64,000 nucleotides of DNA from Rhodoferax sp. (GCF_018780565.1 NZ_JADMJN010000002.1:310001-374000), one strand, 5' to 3'. Positions 37,524-45,761 are shown, counted from the stretch's first letter. Made by a program: numbers and translations. The notes: generated by a model from the sequence alone, not told the origin.

Positions 37524-39395
37524 ATGCGGCGATCCATGGTGTTTGAATTCCCGGCTGCCAGCTTGTCTCTGCGACGGGTGATGCTGTGCATGTTGGGGCT
37601 GTGGCTTACCGGTCTGGCCCTGCAGGTGCAGGCCTTGACGCTGGAGTTGCGCCAGGCGCAAGCCACGGTGATGGTTCAGGGACATACAACACGCCAAACA
37701 GTCAGCTTGCCTTACCACTGGGACCGCCACCACGTAGGTCAGCAGGGGGAGGCGATTTTTGAGCTTCCATTTGAATTGAAGGAGCCGCCGGGCGAGCTCA
37801 TGGGTCTTTATGTACCCCGCCTGGGCAATGCCTATGAAGTCTGGCTCAATGGCACCCTGCTTCAGCAAAACGGCGACTTGCAGAACTACAACGGTGCCGA
37901 TTTTGCCAAGGCACCCCGCTACATTGAAATTTCACCGGGCCTGTTGAGTAACCGCAATCTGTTTCGCATCCATATTCGCTCTGACATTGGTCGCCGTGGT
38001 GGCCTTGCCCCGATGACTCTGGGGCCACACGACGAGGTCTATCGGCTCTATCTGCGTGATTACCGCTGGCGCAGCACCGGGTCCCTGGTGGTGGTCATCG
38101 GGAGCCTGTTCATCTGTCTGGTGGCCATGGCCCTGTGGGCCACCCAGGTCGATGTGGCTGCGAATGGTCGTTTCAAGCGCGACTCCTTGTATTTCACGGC
38201 CGGGATGGCCGAGCTGTGCTGGGCCGTCAGTGTCAGCAACGCCATCATCGAAAATCCGCCTCTCCCCTGGCCTCTGTGGGGCGTCGTGATTTTGCTGGCA
38301 TCGACCGCATGGATTCTCAGCATGATCCTGTTTTGTGTCGAGGTGGCCGGTTGGAGCAGGCATGCCGCTACACCCTGGCTGCGCCGCTGGTTGGCCGTGT
38401 TGCTGGTGTCCAGCGCGGCCGCTGCTGCGGGCTCCTTGGTGTACGGCTACCCGGTCGCGATGACGCTTTTGTACGCCGCCGCGGGCCTCACATCCGTGGT
38501 TTTTGTGGTTCTGTTCTTTCGCAAGGCCGTGCGCGGTGGTTCGCCGCCACACACAATTGTGGCGGTCGCCTTGCTGTTGAATACTGTGGTTGGTTTTCGT
38601 GACCTGTATGAATTCAGGTTCAGCGAGAGCTATGGCGGCAATACCCTGTTGCGCTACAGTTCGGTGCTGTTCGGGCTGACGCTGGGCTACATCGTGATCA
38701 CGCGCTTTCGCACTGCCAGCAGCCAGGCCCGCGACCTCATGGCCAACATGGCTGCGCGCATCGCACAAAAGCAGGAAGAGCTCGCACAGACCTACCAGCG
38801 GCTGGAGGGCCTCGCCCGCGAACAGGAACGTGCCGCCGAGCGCACCCGCATCCTGCGAGACATGCACGACGGCGTGGGCTCTCACATCAGCTCGGCCATC
38901 CGGCAGCTCGAATCGGGGCGGGCCACGCAGGACGAGGTGCTGAACACCCTGCGCGATTCGCTCGACCAGTTGAAGCTCTCCATAGACGCCATGAACTTGC
39001 CTGCGGGCGACATCACGGCCCTGATAGCCAATCTGCGTTATCGGCTGGAGCCGCGTTTCAAAGCCTCAGACATCGAGCTTCAGTGGGACGTGGACCTGGT
39101 TCCGATCTTGCCGCGAATTGATCACAAGGCCATGCGACAGCTTCAGTTCATGGTCTACGAGGCGCTGTCCAATGTGCTGCAACATGCGCATGCAAGCGTC
39201 CTGCGTATCGAATTGCGCGGCACCCCGGAAGGCGGGGCGCAATTGCAGGTCATTGACAATGGTTGTGGCTTTGATCCAGACCGGGTGAAGCGAAGCGGAC
39301 TGAGTTCCTTGCAGGAGCGGGCTGCTGCTATTGGCGTGGGCTTGGTAATCCTTGGCACCCCTGGTCATACTGTTGTGAAAATCGTCCTGGGTTGA
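37524..39395 (+). CDS. 7TM sensor histidine kinase (HisKA_3/NarX type)
   Basis: 623 aa. A signal/membrane segment (about 17-38) precedes a periplasmic beta-domain of the 7TMR-DISMED2 kind (about 40-170; FELPFELKEPPGELMGLYVPRLGNAYEVWLNG). A block of about seven membrane helices (about 183-390) follows, then a coiled linker and the HisKA_3 dimerisation helix RILRDMHDGVGSHISSAIRQLE with phospho-acceptor His448. The HATPase domain has YEALSNVLQHAHAS and DNGCGFDPDRVKRSGLSSLQERA. The periplasmic fold often binds carbohydrate-like ligands, so envelope sensing is plausible. ATG 37524 is chosen; the preceding reading frame overlaps the regulator gene. Confidence 0.92.
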   Translation: MRRSMVFEFPAASLSLRRVMLCMLGLWLTGLALQVQALTLELRQAQATVMVQGHTTRQTVSLPYHWDRHHVGQQGEAIFELPFELKEPPGELMGLYVPRLGNAYEVWLNGTLLQQNGDLQNYNGADFAKAPRYIEISPGLLSNRNLFRIHIRSDIGRRGGLAPMTLGPHDEVYRLYLRDYRWRSTGSLVVVIGSLFICLVAMALWATQVDVAANGRFKRDSLYFTAGMAELCWAVSVSNAIIENPPLPWPLWGVVILLASTAWILSMILFCVEVAGWSRHAATPWLRRWLAVLLVSSAAAAAGSLVYGYPVAMTLLYAAAGLTSVVFVVLFFRKAVRGGSPPHTIVAVALLLNTVVGFRDLYEFRFSESYGGNTLLRYSSVLFGLTLGYIVITRFRTASSQARDLMANMAARIAQKQEELAQTYQRLEGLAREQERAAERTRILRDMHDGVGSHISSAIRQLESGRATQDEVLNTLRDSLDQLKLSIDAMNLPAGDITALIANLRYRLEPRFKASDIELQWDVDLVPILPRIDHKAMRQLQFMVYEALSNVLQHAHASVLRIELRGTPEGGAQLQVIDNGCGFDPDRVKRSGLSSLQERAAAIGVGLVILGTPGHTVVKIVLG

Positions 39396-39417
39396 GCTGT
39401 GGCGGGATAATCCCCCG

Positions 39418-40572
39418 ATGGTGCAAAAATTCGGAAAAATTCATCTTTGGCAGCGCATTGCGCCCTGGTTTCACGGCTTTGACGGTCCGCTGGCCCTGGC
39501 CGTGTTCATCCTGGCGTGCGCGGGCATGCTGACCATGTATTCATCGGGCTTTGACCATGGCACCCGGTTCGCGGACCACGGCCGCAACATGCTGATTGCC
39601 GGCTTCGTCATGTTCATGGTGGCGCAGGTTCCGCCGCAGCGCCTGATGTCGGTGGCCGTTCCCTTGTATGTGGTGGGCGTCAGTTTGCTGATCGCAGTGG
39701 CCATTTTTGGCATCACCAAGAAGGGGGCGAGGCGCTGGCTCAACGTGGGCATCATCATTCAGCCCAGCGAAATCCTCAAGATTGCCATGCCCTTGATGCT
39801 GGCCTGGTGGTTTCAGAAGCGTGAAGGCCAGTTGCGACCGCTCGATTTTGCGGTGGCGGGCCTGTTGCTGGCCTTGCCGATTGGCTTGATCGTTCGCCAG
39901 CCTGACCTAGGCACCGCCATATTGGTCTTGTCGGCCGGGGTGTCGGTCATTTTTTTCGCAGGGTTGCCCTGGAAGTGGATTCTGCCGCCCGTGCTGGTTG
40001 GGGTGGTTGGCATGGCATTTGTGGTGGGTTTTGAACCGCAGTTGTGTGCCGACGGCGTGCGCTGGCCGGTGTTGCACGACTATCAACAACAGCGAATCTG
40101 TACGCTGTTGGACCCTTCGCGTGATCCGCTGGGCAAGGGATTTCACATCATTCAGGGCATGATTGCCATTGGTTCCGGTGGCCTGTGGGGCAAGGGATTC
40201 ATGCAGGGCACCCAGACGCATCTGGAGTTCATTCCCGAGCGCACCACCGACTTTATTTTTGCGTCTTTCTCCGAGGAGTTCGGCTTGCTTGGCAATTTGT
40301 TGCTGATTGCCGGTTTCATATTTCTGGTTTTGCGTGGCATGGCCATTGCCCTGGAAGCTCCCACGCTGTTTTCACGACTATTGGCTGGTAGTGTCACGCT
40401 GATCTTTTTTACCTATGCCTTTGTCAACATGGGCATGGTCAGCGGCATTTTGCCGGTGGTGGGCGTGCCTCTGCCGTTTATCAGTTATGGCGGTACCGCC
40501 ATGGTCACGCTGGGCATGGGCTTGGGGATTCTGATGTCCATCGCCAAGGCGAAGCGCCTGGTGCAGTCGTGA
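39418..40572 (+). CDS. rodA: Rod-shape SEDS peptidoglycan polymerase RodA
   Basis: 384 aa SEDS membrane protein with about ten helices, paralogous to FtsW. LTMYSSGFDHGTRFADHGRNM, the GARRWLNVGIIIQPSEILKIAMPLML loop, LVRQPDLGTAILVLSAG-type motif, LDPSRDPLGKGFHIIQGMIAIGSGGLWGKGFMQGTQTHLEFIPERTTDFIF and the C-terminal VGVPLPFISYGGTAM are typical of RodA. It elongates the lateral wall together with PBP2. The usual partners mrdA and mreBCD are not next to it here, so this rodA is detached from the mre operon, or the operon lies outside the window. Confidence 0.95.
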   Translation: MVQKFGKIHLWQRIAPWFHGFDGPLALAVFILACAGMLTMYSSGFDHGTRFADHGRNMLIAGFVMFMVAQVPPQRLMSVAVPLYVVGVSLLIAVAIFGITKKGARRWLNVGIIIQPSEILKIAMPLMLAWWFQKREGQLRPLDFAVAGLLLALPIGLIVRQPDLGTAILVLSAGVSVIFFAGLPWKWILPPVLVGVVGMAFVVGFEPQLCADGVRWPVLHDYQQQRICTLLDPSRDPLGKGFHIIQGMIAIGSGGLWGKGFMQGTQTHLEFIPERTTDFIFASFSEEFGLLGNLLLIAGFIFLVLRGMAIALEAPTLFSRLLAGSVTLIFFTYAFVNMGMVSGILPVVGVPLPFISYGGTAMVTLGMGLGILMSIAKAKRLVQS

Positions 40573-41480
40573 TGGGATCCGGGGCTGGACAGCCTGTGAA
40601 GGCTGCGCTGGATGTGACGGTCGTCGGTGTGGGCAACATGGGAGGCGCCATGGCGGCGCATCTGCTGGAGCAGGGCTGGCCGGTTCAGGTGTGTGATCTG
40701 GATCACGCCAAAACCCAAAGTCTTGAGTCTCTTGGCGCTGTGGCCCTTGTCCTGCCTTCGCAGGCTGCTATGAATTGTGAATTGCTCATTGTTTGTGTGG
40801 TGGATGCGCAGCAAACGGAAGAGGTCTTGTTTGGTGCCGGTGGCGTCACCGAAACCCTTCAGCCCGGGCGGGCTGTGATGTTGTGCCCAACCATGGCACC
40901 CGAGGACACGGAGAATTTCGCCCGGCGGTTGAGCGCAAGAGGCATCCACACCATCGATGCGCCCATGTCCGGTGGCCCGGCGCGGGCCCGCGACGGCTCC
41001 ATGAGTTTGATGGTGGCTTGTCCGGATGCCGTGTTTGCGCGCTATGGCGCGCTTATCTCGGCACTGTCGAGCAAAGTGTTTCGCATCAGCGAGCGTGTGG
41101 GTGATGGAGCCCGCACCAAGCTCGTGAACAACCTCCTGGCGGGCATCAACCTGGTGGGTGCGGCCGAGGCCCTGGCGATGGCGGACCACATGGGCCTTGA
41201 CCTGACGCGCACGATGGACGTGATCGAGCAGTCCAGTGGACAAAGCTGGATCGGATCGGACCGCATGCGTCGCGCCATTGAACATGACTATGCGCCCCGT
41301 GCTCACATGACACTGCTGGAGAAGGACACACGACTGGCTGTGCAAGCCGCCCGGGCGGCCGGTTTCACCGGGCCTTTGGGGGCTGCGGCGCGCGATGTCT
41401 TTGCGCAGGCCAGTGCGGCCGGTCTGGCCGGGCTGGATGATGCAGCCTTACTCCAGTGGCTGGAAGGTGATAAAGCCTAG
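40572..41480 (+). CDS. Beta-hydroxyacid dehydrogenase (3-hydroxyisobutyrate dehydrogenase family)
   Basis: 302 aa NAD(P)-dependent oxidoreductase. Rossmann motif VVGVGNMGGAMAAHLLEQG, substrate loop DAPMSGGPARARDGSMSLMV, catalytic Lys in GDGARTKLVNNLLAGINLVGAAEALAMA and C-terminal helices. The Asp/Gly/Lys pattern resembles L-threonate/hydroxyisobutyrate dehydrogenases, but the substrate is undetermined. The start (ATG 40572, or GTG 40569) overlaps the rodA stop, so it is translationally coupled to rodA, an odd pairing. It is followed by tldD 9 nt later. Confidence 0.9.
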   Translation: MGSGAGQPVKAALDVTVVGVGNMGGAMAAHLLEQGWPVQVCDLDHAKTQSLESLGAVALVLPSQAAMNCELLIVCVVDAQQTEEVLFGAGGVTETLQPGRAVMLCPTMAPEDTENFARRLSARGIHTIDAPMSGGPARARDGSMSLMVACPDAVFARYGALISALSSKVFRISERVGDGARTKLVNNLLAGINLVGAAEALAMADHMGLDLTRTMDVIEQSSGQSWIGSDRMRRAIEHDYAPRAHMTLLEKDTRLAVQAARAAGFTGPLGAAARDVFAQASAAGLAGLDDAALLQWLEGDKA

Positions 41481-41489
41481 AATCTGCCT

Positions 41490-42950
41490 ATGATCTCACG
41501 CGAACCCACCATTGAACGCCTGGCTGTTGCCAAGTCCCTGCTGCTCGAACCCTTTGGCCTGGACGAATCCCATTTGGCCCACGCCCTGGCGGAAATCAAG
41601 GCCCACCGGGTTGATGAGGCGGACCTGTATTTCCAGTACACCCGCAGCGAAGGCTGGAGCCTGGAAGAAGGCATCGTCAAGACCGGTTCATTCAGCATTG
41701 ACCAAGGCGTCGGCGTGCGCGCCGTGAGTGGCGAGAAAACCGCATTTGCCTACTCGGACGATATTTCCGAAGCGTCGCTGCTGGACGCCGCCCGTACGGT
41801 GCGCACGATTTCTGCCGCTTCCAAGGCGGCCCGCGTGAAGGCCCCGACAAAAAAAATAGCGTCCGCGCGTTCCTTGTACCAAGGCCTGGACCCGATTGCC
41901 ACGCTGGACAGCACGGCCAAGGTCAAGCTGCTGGAGAAGGTGGAGCAATTGGCCCGGGCCAAAGACCCCCGCGTGGCGCAGGTCATGGCGGGTCTGGCCA
42001 GTGAATACGACGTGGTGATGGTGGCACGCGCCGACGGCACGCTGGCCGCCGATGTTCGCCCGCTGGTTCGCCTCTCTGTGACAGTCATTGCCGAGCAGAA
42101 GGGGCGCCGTGAAATGGGTTCGGCGGGCGGCGGTGGCCGTTTTGGCCTGGCTTATTTTGACGATGCCCTGATTGCGCAGTACGTGGATGAGGCGGTCAAG
42201 GCTGCATTGACCAACCTGGAGGCGCGTCCGGCGCCCGCAGGCGAGATGACTGTGGTGCTCGGCCCCGGTTGGCCCGGCATCCTGTTGCACGAAGCCATTG
42301 GTCACGGTCTGGAGGGTGATTTCAACCGCAAGGGCTCCAGTGCCTTCAGTGGGCGTATTGGGCAGCGGGTGGCCGCCAAAGGCGTCACCGTGCTGGACGA
42401 CGGCACGATCACGGATCGGCGTGGCTCGCTCAATGTGGACGATGAAGGCAATGCCACACAGCGCAATGTACTGATCGAAGACGGTATTCTGAAGGGCTAC
42501 ATCCAGGACGCCATGAATGCGCGCCTGATGGGCGTCAAGCCCACGGGCAATGGCCGGCGCGAAAGCTATGCCCATATCCCGATGCCACGCATGACCAACA
42601 CCTATATGCTGGCTGGCGACAAGTCACCTGCTGAAATCGTGGCCAGCATCAAAAAAGGCCTCTACGCTACCAACTTTGGCGGCGGACAGGTGGACATCAC
42701 GTCGGGCAAGTTTGTGTTTTCCGCCAGCGAAGCCTTCTGGGTCGAAAATGGCAAGATCCTGTATCCGGTGAAGGGCGCCACTATTGTCGGCAATGGCCCC
42801 GATGCCCTGACCCGCGTCAGCATGATCGGCAACGACATGAAACTCGACAGTGGCGTGGGCACCTGCGGCAAGGAAGGCCAGAGCGTGCCGGTCGGCGTGG
42901 GGCAGCCCACCTTGCGGATCGATGGCCTGACGGTGGGCGGAACCGCCTGA
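41490..42950 (+). CDS. tldD: Metalloprotease TldD
   Basis: 486 aa. The TldD/TldE heterodimeric protease acts on unfolded peptides and modified-peptide precursors (for example microcin B17) and antitoxin CcdA. The zinc motif HEAIGHGLEGDF is intact, as are FNRKGSSAFSG, RRESYAHIPMPRMTNTYMLAG and the GGGQVDITSGKFVFSASEAFWVENGKI tail. TldE is not in the window. A possible AT-rich element-like stretch occurs at 41841-41887 (residues PTKKIASARSLYQG). The aromatic leader begins 38 nt after the stop. Confidence 0.95.
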   Translation: MISREPTIERLAVAKSLLLEPFGLDESHLAHALAEIKAHRVDEADLYFQYTRSEGWSLEEGIVKTGSFSIDQGVGVRAVSGEKTAFAYSDDISEASLLDAARTVRTISAASKAARVKAPTKKIASARSLYQGLDPIATLDSTAKVKLLEKVEQLARAKDPRVAQVMAGLASEYDVVMVARADGTLAADVRPLVRLSVTVIAEQKGRREMGSAGGGGRFGLAYFDDALIAQYVDEAVKAALTNLEARPAPAGEMTVVLGPGWPGILLHEAIGHGLEGDFNRKGSSAFSGRIGQRVAAKGVTVLDDGTITDRRGSLNVDDEGNATQRNVLIEDGILKGYIQDAMNARLMGVKPTGNGRRESYAHIPMPRMTNTYMLAGDKSPAEIVASIKKGLYATNFGGGQVDITSGKFVFSASEAFWVENGKILYPVKGATIVGNGPDALTRVSMIGNDMKLDSGVGTCGKEGQSVPVGVGQPTLRIDGLTVGGTA

Positions 42951-42988
42951 GCACGGCCACCGTATTTGACTGTGCTACAGTTGGAGCC

Positions 42989-43057
42989 ATGAAGTCGGTC
43001 CGTTTTTACTTTAGCTACTTTTGGTTCTCAAGCGCCTGCGGCGGTAGAGAGTTCTGA
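42989..43057 (+). CDS. Aromatic leader peptide of the DAHP synthase attenuator
   Basis: 22 codons from ATG 42989 to TGA 43055-43057. Codons 6-13 read FYFSYFWF, so seven of eight consecutive codons are Phe, Tyr or Trp; a final Phe precedes the stop. GGAG (42983-42986) lies directly before the ATG, with unusually short spacing. It precedes a terminator hairpin and the DAHP synthase gene and fits the classic ribosome-stalling attenuator. The position and codon bias make chance unlikely, although the peptide has not been demonstrated. Confidence 0.85.
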   Translation: MKSVRFYFSYFWFSSACGGREF

Positions 43058-43098
43058 ACGTACCCGAAAAAAACGTCCTGATCTTCCAAAAACCGCCG
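43039..43098 (+). promoter_or_regulatory. Antiterminator pairing of the aromatic attenuator
   Basis: CGGCGGT at 43039-43045 (leader codons 17-19) is the exact reverse complement of ACCGCCG at 43092-43098, which is the 5' arm of the terminator. If a ribosome stalls on the aromatic codons (43004-43027), the first segment stays free and can capture the terminator arm. If translation reaches the stop at 43055, the ribosome covers it and the terminator forms. Confidence 0.75.
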
Positions 43099-43118
43099 GC
43101 ACCCCCGGCGGTTTTTTT
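43088..43118 (+). terminator. Attenuator terminator upstream of DAHP synthase
   Basis: AACCGCCGG (43091-43099) pairs perfectly with CCGGCGGTT (43105-43113) around a 5-nt loop, flanked by A residues on the left and seven T residues (43112-43118) on the right. It is a textbook intrinsic terminator lying between the leader peptide and the DAHP synthase gene, hence regulatory. Confidence 0.93.
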
Positions 43119-43159
43119 ATGCTTTTTTGACTTTATCAGACTGACTTAGGAGCCTCAAC

Positions 43160-44299
43160 ATGAATGCCAAATCCACTGCTACCGGTACCGAAGCCTGGTA
43201 TCCGAACGCCGTCGCCCATCCCGCAGACCGCACCAGTCAAACCGACGACGCACGTATCAAGGACATCACCGTGTTGCCACCTCCCGAGCATTTGATCCGT
43301 TTCTTCCCCATTCGCGGCACCGCCATGGAGAAGCTCATCAGCGCCACGCGGCGCAAGATTCACGACATCATGGCGGGAAAAAACGATCGCCTGCTGGTCA
43401 TCATCGGACCCTGCTCCATCCACGACCCTGCTGCCGCGCTGGATTACGCGCGCCAGCTCAAGGCGCAGCGCGAGAAATACGCTGACACGCTCGAAATCGT
43501 GATGCGCGTTTATTTCGAAAAGCCGCGCACCACGGTGGGCTGGAAAGGTCTCATCAACGACCCCTACCTGGATGAAACCTTCCGCATCGACGAAGGCCTG
43601 CGCATTGCGCGCCAGCTGCTGATTGAGATCAACCGCATGGGTCTGCCCGCCGGCAGCGAATTCCTGGACGTGATTTCCCCCCAGTACCTGGGTGATTTGA
43701 TTTCCTGGGGCGCTATCGGCGCACGCACCACCGAGAGCCAGGTCCATCGCGAACTAGCCTCTGGCCTGTCCGCTCCCATCGGTTTCAAAAACGGAACCGA
43801 TGGCAACATCAAGATCGCCACTGACGCCATCCAGGCAGCAGCCGGGGGCCATCATTTCCTGTCCGTTCACAAAAATGGCCAGGTCGCGATCGTGCAGACC
43901 AACGGCAACCCTGACTGCCATGTGATCCTGCGCGGTGGCAAGGCGCCCAATTACGACGCGCAAAGTGTGGCCGAAGCCTGCAAAGACCTGGAGAAGGCCA
44001 AGTTGCCCGCCACGTTGATGGTGGATTGCAGCCATGCCAACAGCAGCAAACAGCACGAAAAACAGCTGGATGTGGCGCGTGACATCGCGGCCCAGATTGC
44101 CGGCGGCTCCACCAGCGTGTTTGGTGTGATGGTGGAAAGCCATTTGAACGCCGGTGCCCAGAAGTTCACGCCCGGCAAGGACGATGCGGCCAAGCTCGAA
44201 TACGGCAAGAGCATCACCGATGCCTGCCTGGGTTGGGATGACTCGCTGGAGTCCCTGGCGGTGCTGTCAGAGGCGGTCAAGGCCCGCCGCGCACGGTAA
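43160..44299 (+). CDS. 3-deoxy-7-phosphoheptulonate (DAHP) synthase, class I
   Basis: 379 aa, the first committed enzyme of aromatic amino-acid synthesis, condensing phosphoenolpyruvate and erythrose 4-phosphate. AroF/G/H family motifs: IIGPCSIHDPAAALDYARQL, MRVYFEKPRTTVGWKGLINDPYLD, PAGSEFLDVISPQY, DLISWGAIGARTTESQVHRELASGLSAPIGFKNGTDG, MVDCSHANSSK and GVMVESHLNAGAQ. The ribosome site TTAGGAG precedes ATG 43160. I cannot tell from sequence whether it is the Phe-, Tyr- or Trp-inhibited isozyme, so no AroF/G/H letter is given. Expression is probably controlled by the upstream attenuator. Confidence 0.95.
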   Translation: MNAKSTATGTEAWYPNAVAHPADRTSQTDDARIKDITVLPPPEHLIRFFPIRGTAMEKLISATRRKIHDIMAGKNDRLLVIIGPCSIHDPAAALDYARQLKAQREKYADTLEIVMRVYFEKPRTTVGWKGLINDPYLDETFRIDEGLRIARQLLIEINRMGLPAGSEFLDVISPQYLGDLISWGAIGARTTESQVHRELASGLSAPIGFKNGTDGNIKIATDAIQAAAGGHHFLSVHKNGQVAIVQTNGNPDCHVILRGGKAPNYDAQSVAEACKDLEKAKLPATLMVDCSHANSSKQHEKQLDVARDIAAQIAGGSTSVFGVMVESHLNAGAQKFTPGKDDAAKLEYGKSITDACLGWDDSLESLAVLSEAVKARRAR

Positions 44300-44308
44300 G
44301 CACAGATT

Positions 44309-44331
44309 GCCAGGTGTTTTCGGCACCTGGC
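44309..44331 (+). terminator. Possible terminator after DAHP synthase
   Basis: GCCAGGTG (44309-44316) pairs with CACCTGGC (44324-44331) around a 7-nt loop, 10 nt after the DAHP synthase stop. The following sequence CCTTGTGTC is only weakly T-rich, so termination efficiency is uncertain. The right arm overlaps the start of the adjacent 45-nt element. Confidence 0.45.
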
Positions 44332-44373
44332 CCTTGTGTCTATTGACTGATTTGCTACTTATTTTGTAGCAAT
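44329..44373 (-). repeat. 45-nt dispersed element at the 3' end of mpl
   Basis: On the minus strand: ATTGCTAC head with GCTACAAAATAAGTAGC as a 17-nt near-palindrome, then 25 nt ending in AAGGGCC. It aligns gap-free with the other 45-nt copies. It contains the last codons of mpl (LLQNK) and its TAG stop at 44355-44357, mirroring how the 18696-18740 copy ends murC (LLQNSEQ). Confidence 0.75.
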
Positions 44374-45761
44374 TGAAGTAGTTTGAGGTGGATGCCACCG
44401 AAGCCGCCGTTGCTCATGCACAGGATGTGATCACCAGCGCGGACCTGGCGCAGCACTTGCGCCACCAGTTCATCAATGCTGCCGGCGACCTGCGCTTTGG
44501 CGCCCATGGGCGCCAAAGCTTCCCGGGCATCCCAGCCCAAACCACCGCTATGGCAAAACGCCAGATCGGCTTCTTCCAGACTCCAGGGTAACAAGGCTTT
44601 CATGGCGCCCAGTTTCATGGTGTTGCTGCGCGGCTCAAACACCGCCAGGATGCGTTGATTGGGCCCCAGGCGCCTTCTGAGCCCGTCGATGGTGGTTCGG
44701 ATCGCCGTGGGGTGGTGGGCAAAATCGTCATAGACCGTGATGATCCCGTTGCTGCGCGTCACGCTGCCGCGCACTTCCATGCGTCGCTTCACGTTCTCAA
44801 AGCTGCCCAGAGCCTTGGCGGCCACATCGGCAGACACCCCGACATGTTGCACCGCCGCGATGGCCGCCAGCGCGTTCAGCTGGTTGTGCACGCCGGTAAT
44901 TGCCCACTTCACGTGGCCAGCTTTTTGACCTTGATGCATGACATCGAATTCATGGGGCTCGCCAGTCGCAGTGAAGTCGCTGACTGCGGCGCCAAAGCTG
45001 CGCACCTCGCTCCAGCAGCCCTGGTGCAGCACGCGAGTCAGGCTCTCCTCCAGGCCGTTGACCACCACGCGTCCTGTCGACGGTACCGTGCGCACCAAAT
45101 GATGAAACTGCCGCTCAATCGCCGCCAGGTTGTCAAAAATGTCGGCGTGATCGAATTCGAGGTTGTTCAGCACGGCCGTGCGGGGCCGATAGTGCACAAA
45201 CTTGCTGCGTTTGTCGAAAAATGCGGTGTCGTATTCGTCGGCTTCAATGACGAACAGAGGGCGTGCAAAGGATTCCGTTGCCGGGCCTCCCAGCCGGGCC
45301 GAGACATCAAAATTCATCGGCACGCCACCAACCAGAAAGCCGGGTTTCAGGCCGGCGCATTCCAGTATCCACGCAGTCATGGCGGTGGTGGTGGTTTTGC
45401 CATGGGTGCCGGCAATGGCAATGACATGCCGACCCTGCAGCACATGCTCTGCCAGCCATTGAGGACCGCTGGTGTAGGGCAGTCCGGCATCCAGAATGGC
45501 TTCCATCAGCGGAAATTTGGGCATCCCATCGGGCAGATGCGCGCGGCTGACGACGTTGCCGACCACAAACATGTCCGGTTTCAGCGCCAGCTGGTCTGCA
45601 CCAAAGCCTTCAATCAGTTCAATGCCGAGTGCTCGCAACTGGTCGCTCATGGGAGGGTAGACGCCGGTGTCGCAACCGGTCACCTTATGGCCCGCTTCGC
45701 GCGCCAGTGCCGCCAGACCACCCATGAAAGTTCCACAAATACCGAGAATATGAATGTGCAT
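44355..45761 (-). CDS. mpl: UDP-MurNAc:L-Ala-gamma-D-Glu-meso-DAP ligase Mpl
   Basis: 468 aa Mur ligase used in peptidoglycan recycling: it reattaches the murein tripeptide released from the wall to UDP-MurNAc. N-terminus MHIHILGICGTFMGGLAALAREAGHKVTGCD, ATP loop [56 protein letters not shown], and VYDDFAHHPTAI are diagnostic. The related recycling amidase AmpD is encoded at 57187. Its last four codons and stop lie in a dispersed element, so the C-terminal LLQNK is probably element-derived. Confidence 0.95.
   Translation of the reverse strand: MHIHILGICGTFMGGLAALAREAGHKVTGCDTGVYPPMSDQLRALGIELIEGFGADQLALKPDMFVVGNVVSRAHLPDGMPKFPLMEAILDAGLPYTSGPQWLAEHVLQGRHVIAIAGTHGKTTTTAMTAWILECAGLKPGFLVGGVPMNFDVSARLGGPATESFARPLFVIEADEYDTAFFDKRSKFVHYRPRTAVLNNLEFDHADIFDNLAAIERQFHHLVRTVPSTGRVVVNGLEESLTRVLHQGCWSEVRSFGAAVSDFTATGEPHEFDVMHQGQKAGHVKWAITGVHNQLNALAAIAAVQHVGVSADVAAKALGSFENVKRRMEVRGSVTRSNGIITVYDDFAHHPTAIRTTIDGLRRRLGPNQRILAVFEPRSNTMKLGAMKALLPWSLEEADLAFCHSGGLGWDAREALAPMGAKAQVAGSIDELVAQVLRQVRAGDHILCMSNGGFGGIHLKLLQLLQNK

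Noticed and set aside
40769..40800. GCTGCTATGAATTGTGAATTGCTC in the dehydrogenase gene as a further 45-nt element
   Set aside because: Head length is wrong and there is no GGGCT tail 25 nt later.
42960..42990. Exact promoter of the leader transcript
   Set aside because: TTGACT at 42966 and an extended -10-like TGCTACAGT at 42973 are present but overlap, so they cannot be one promoter; the start site is left open.
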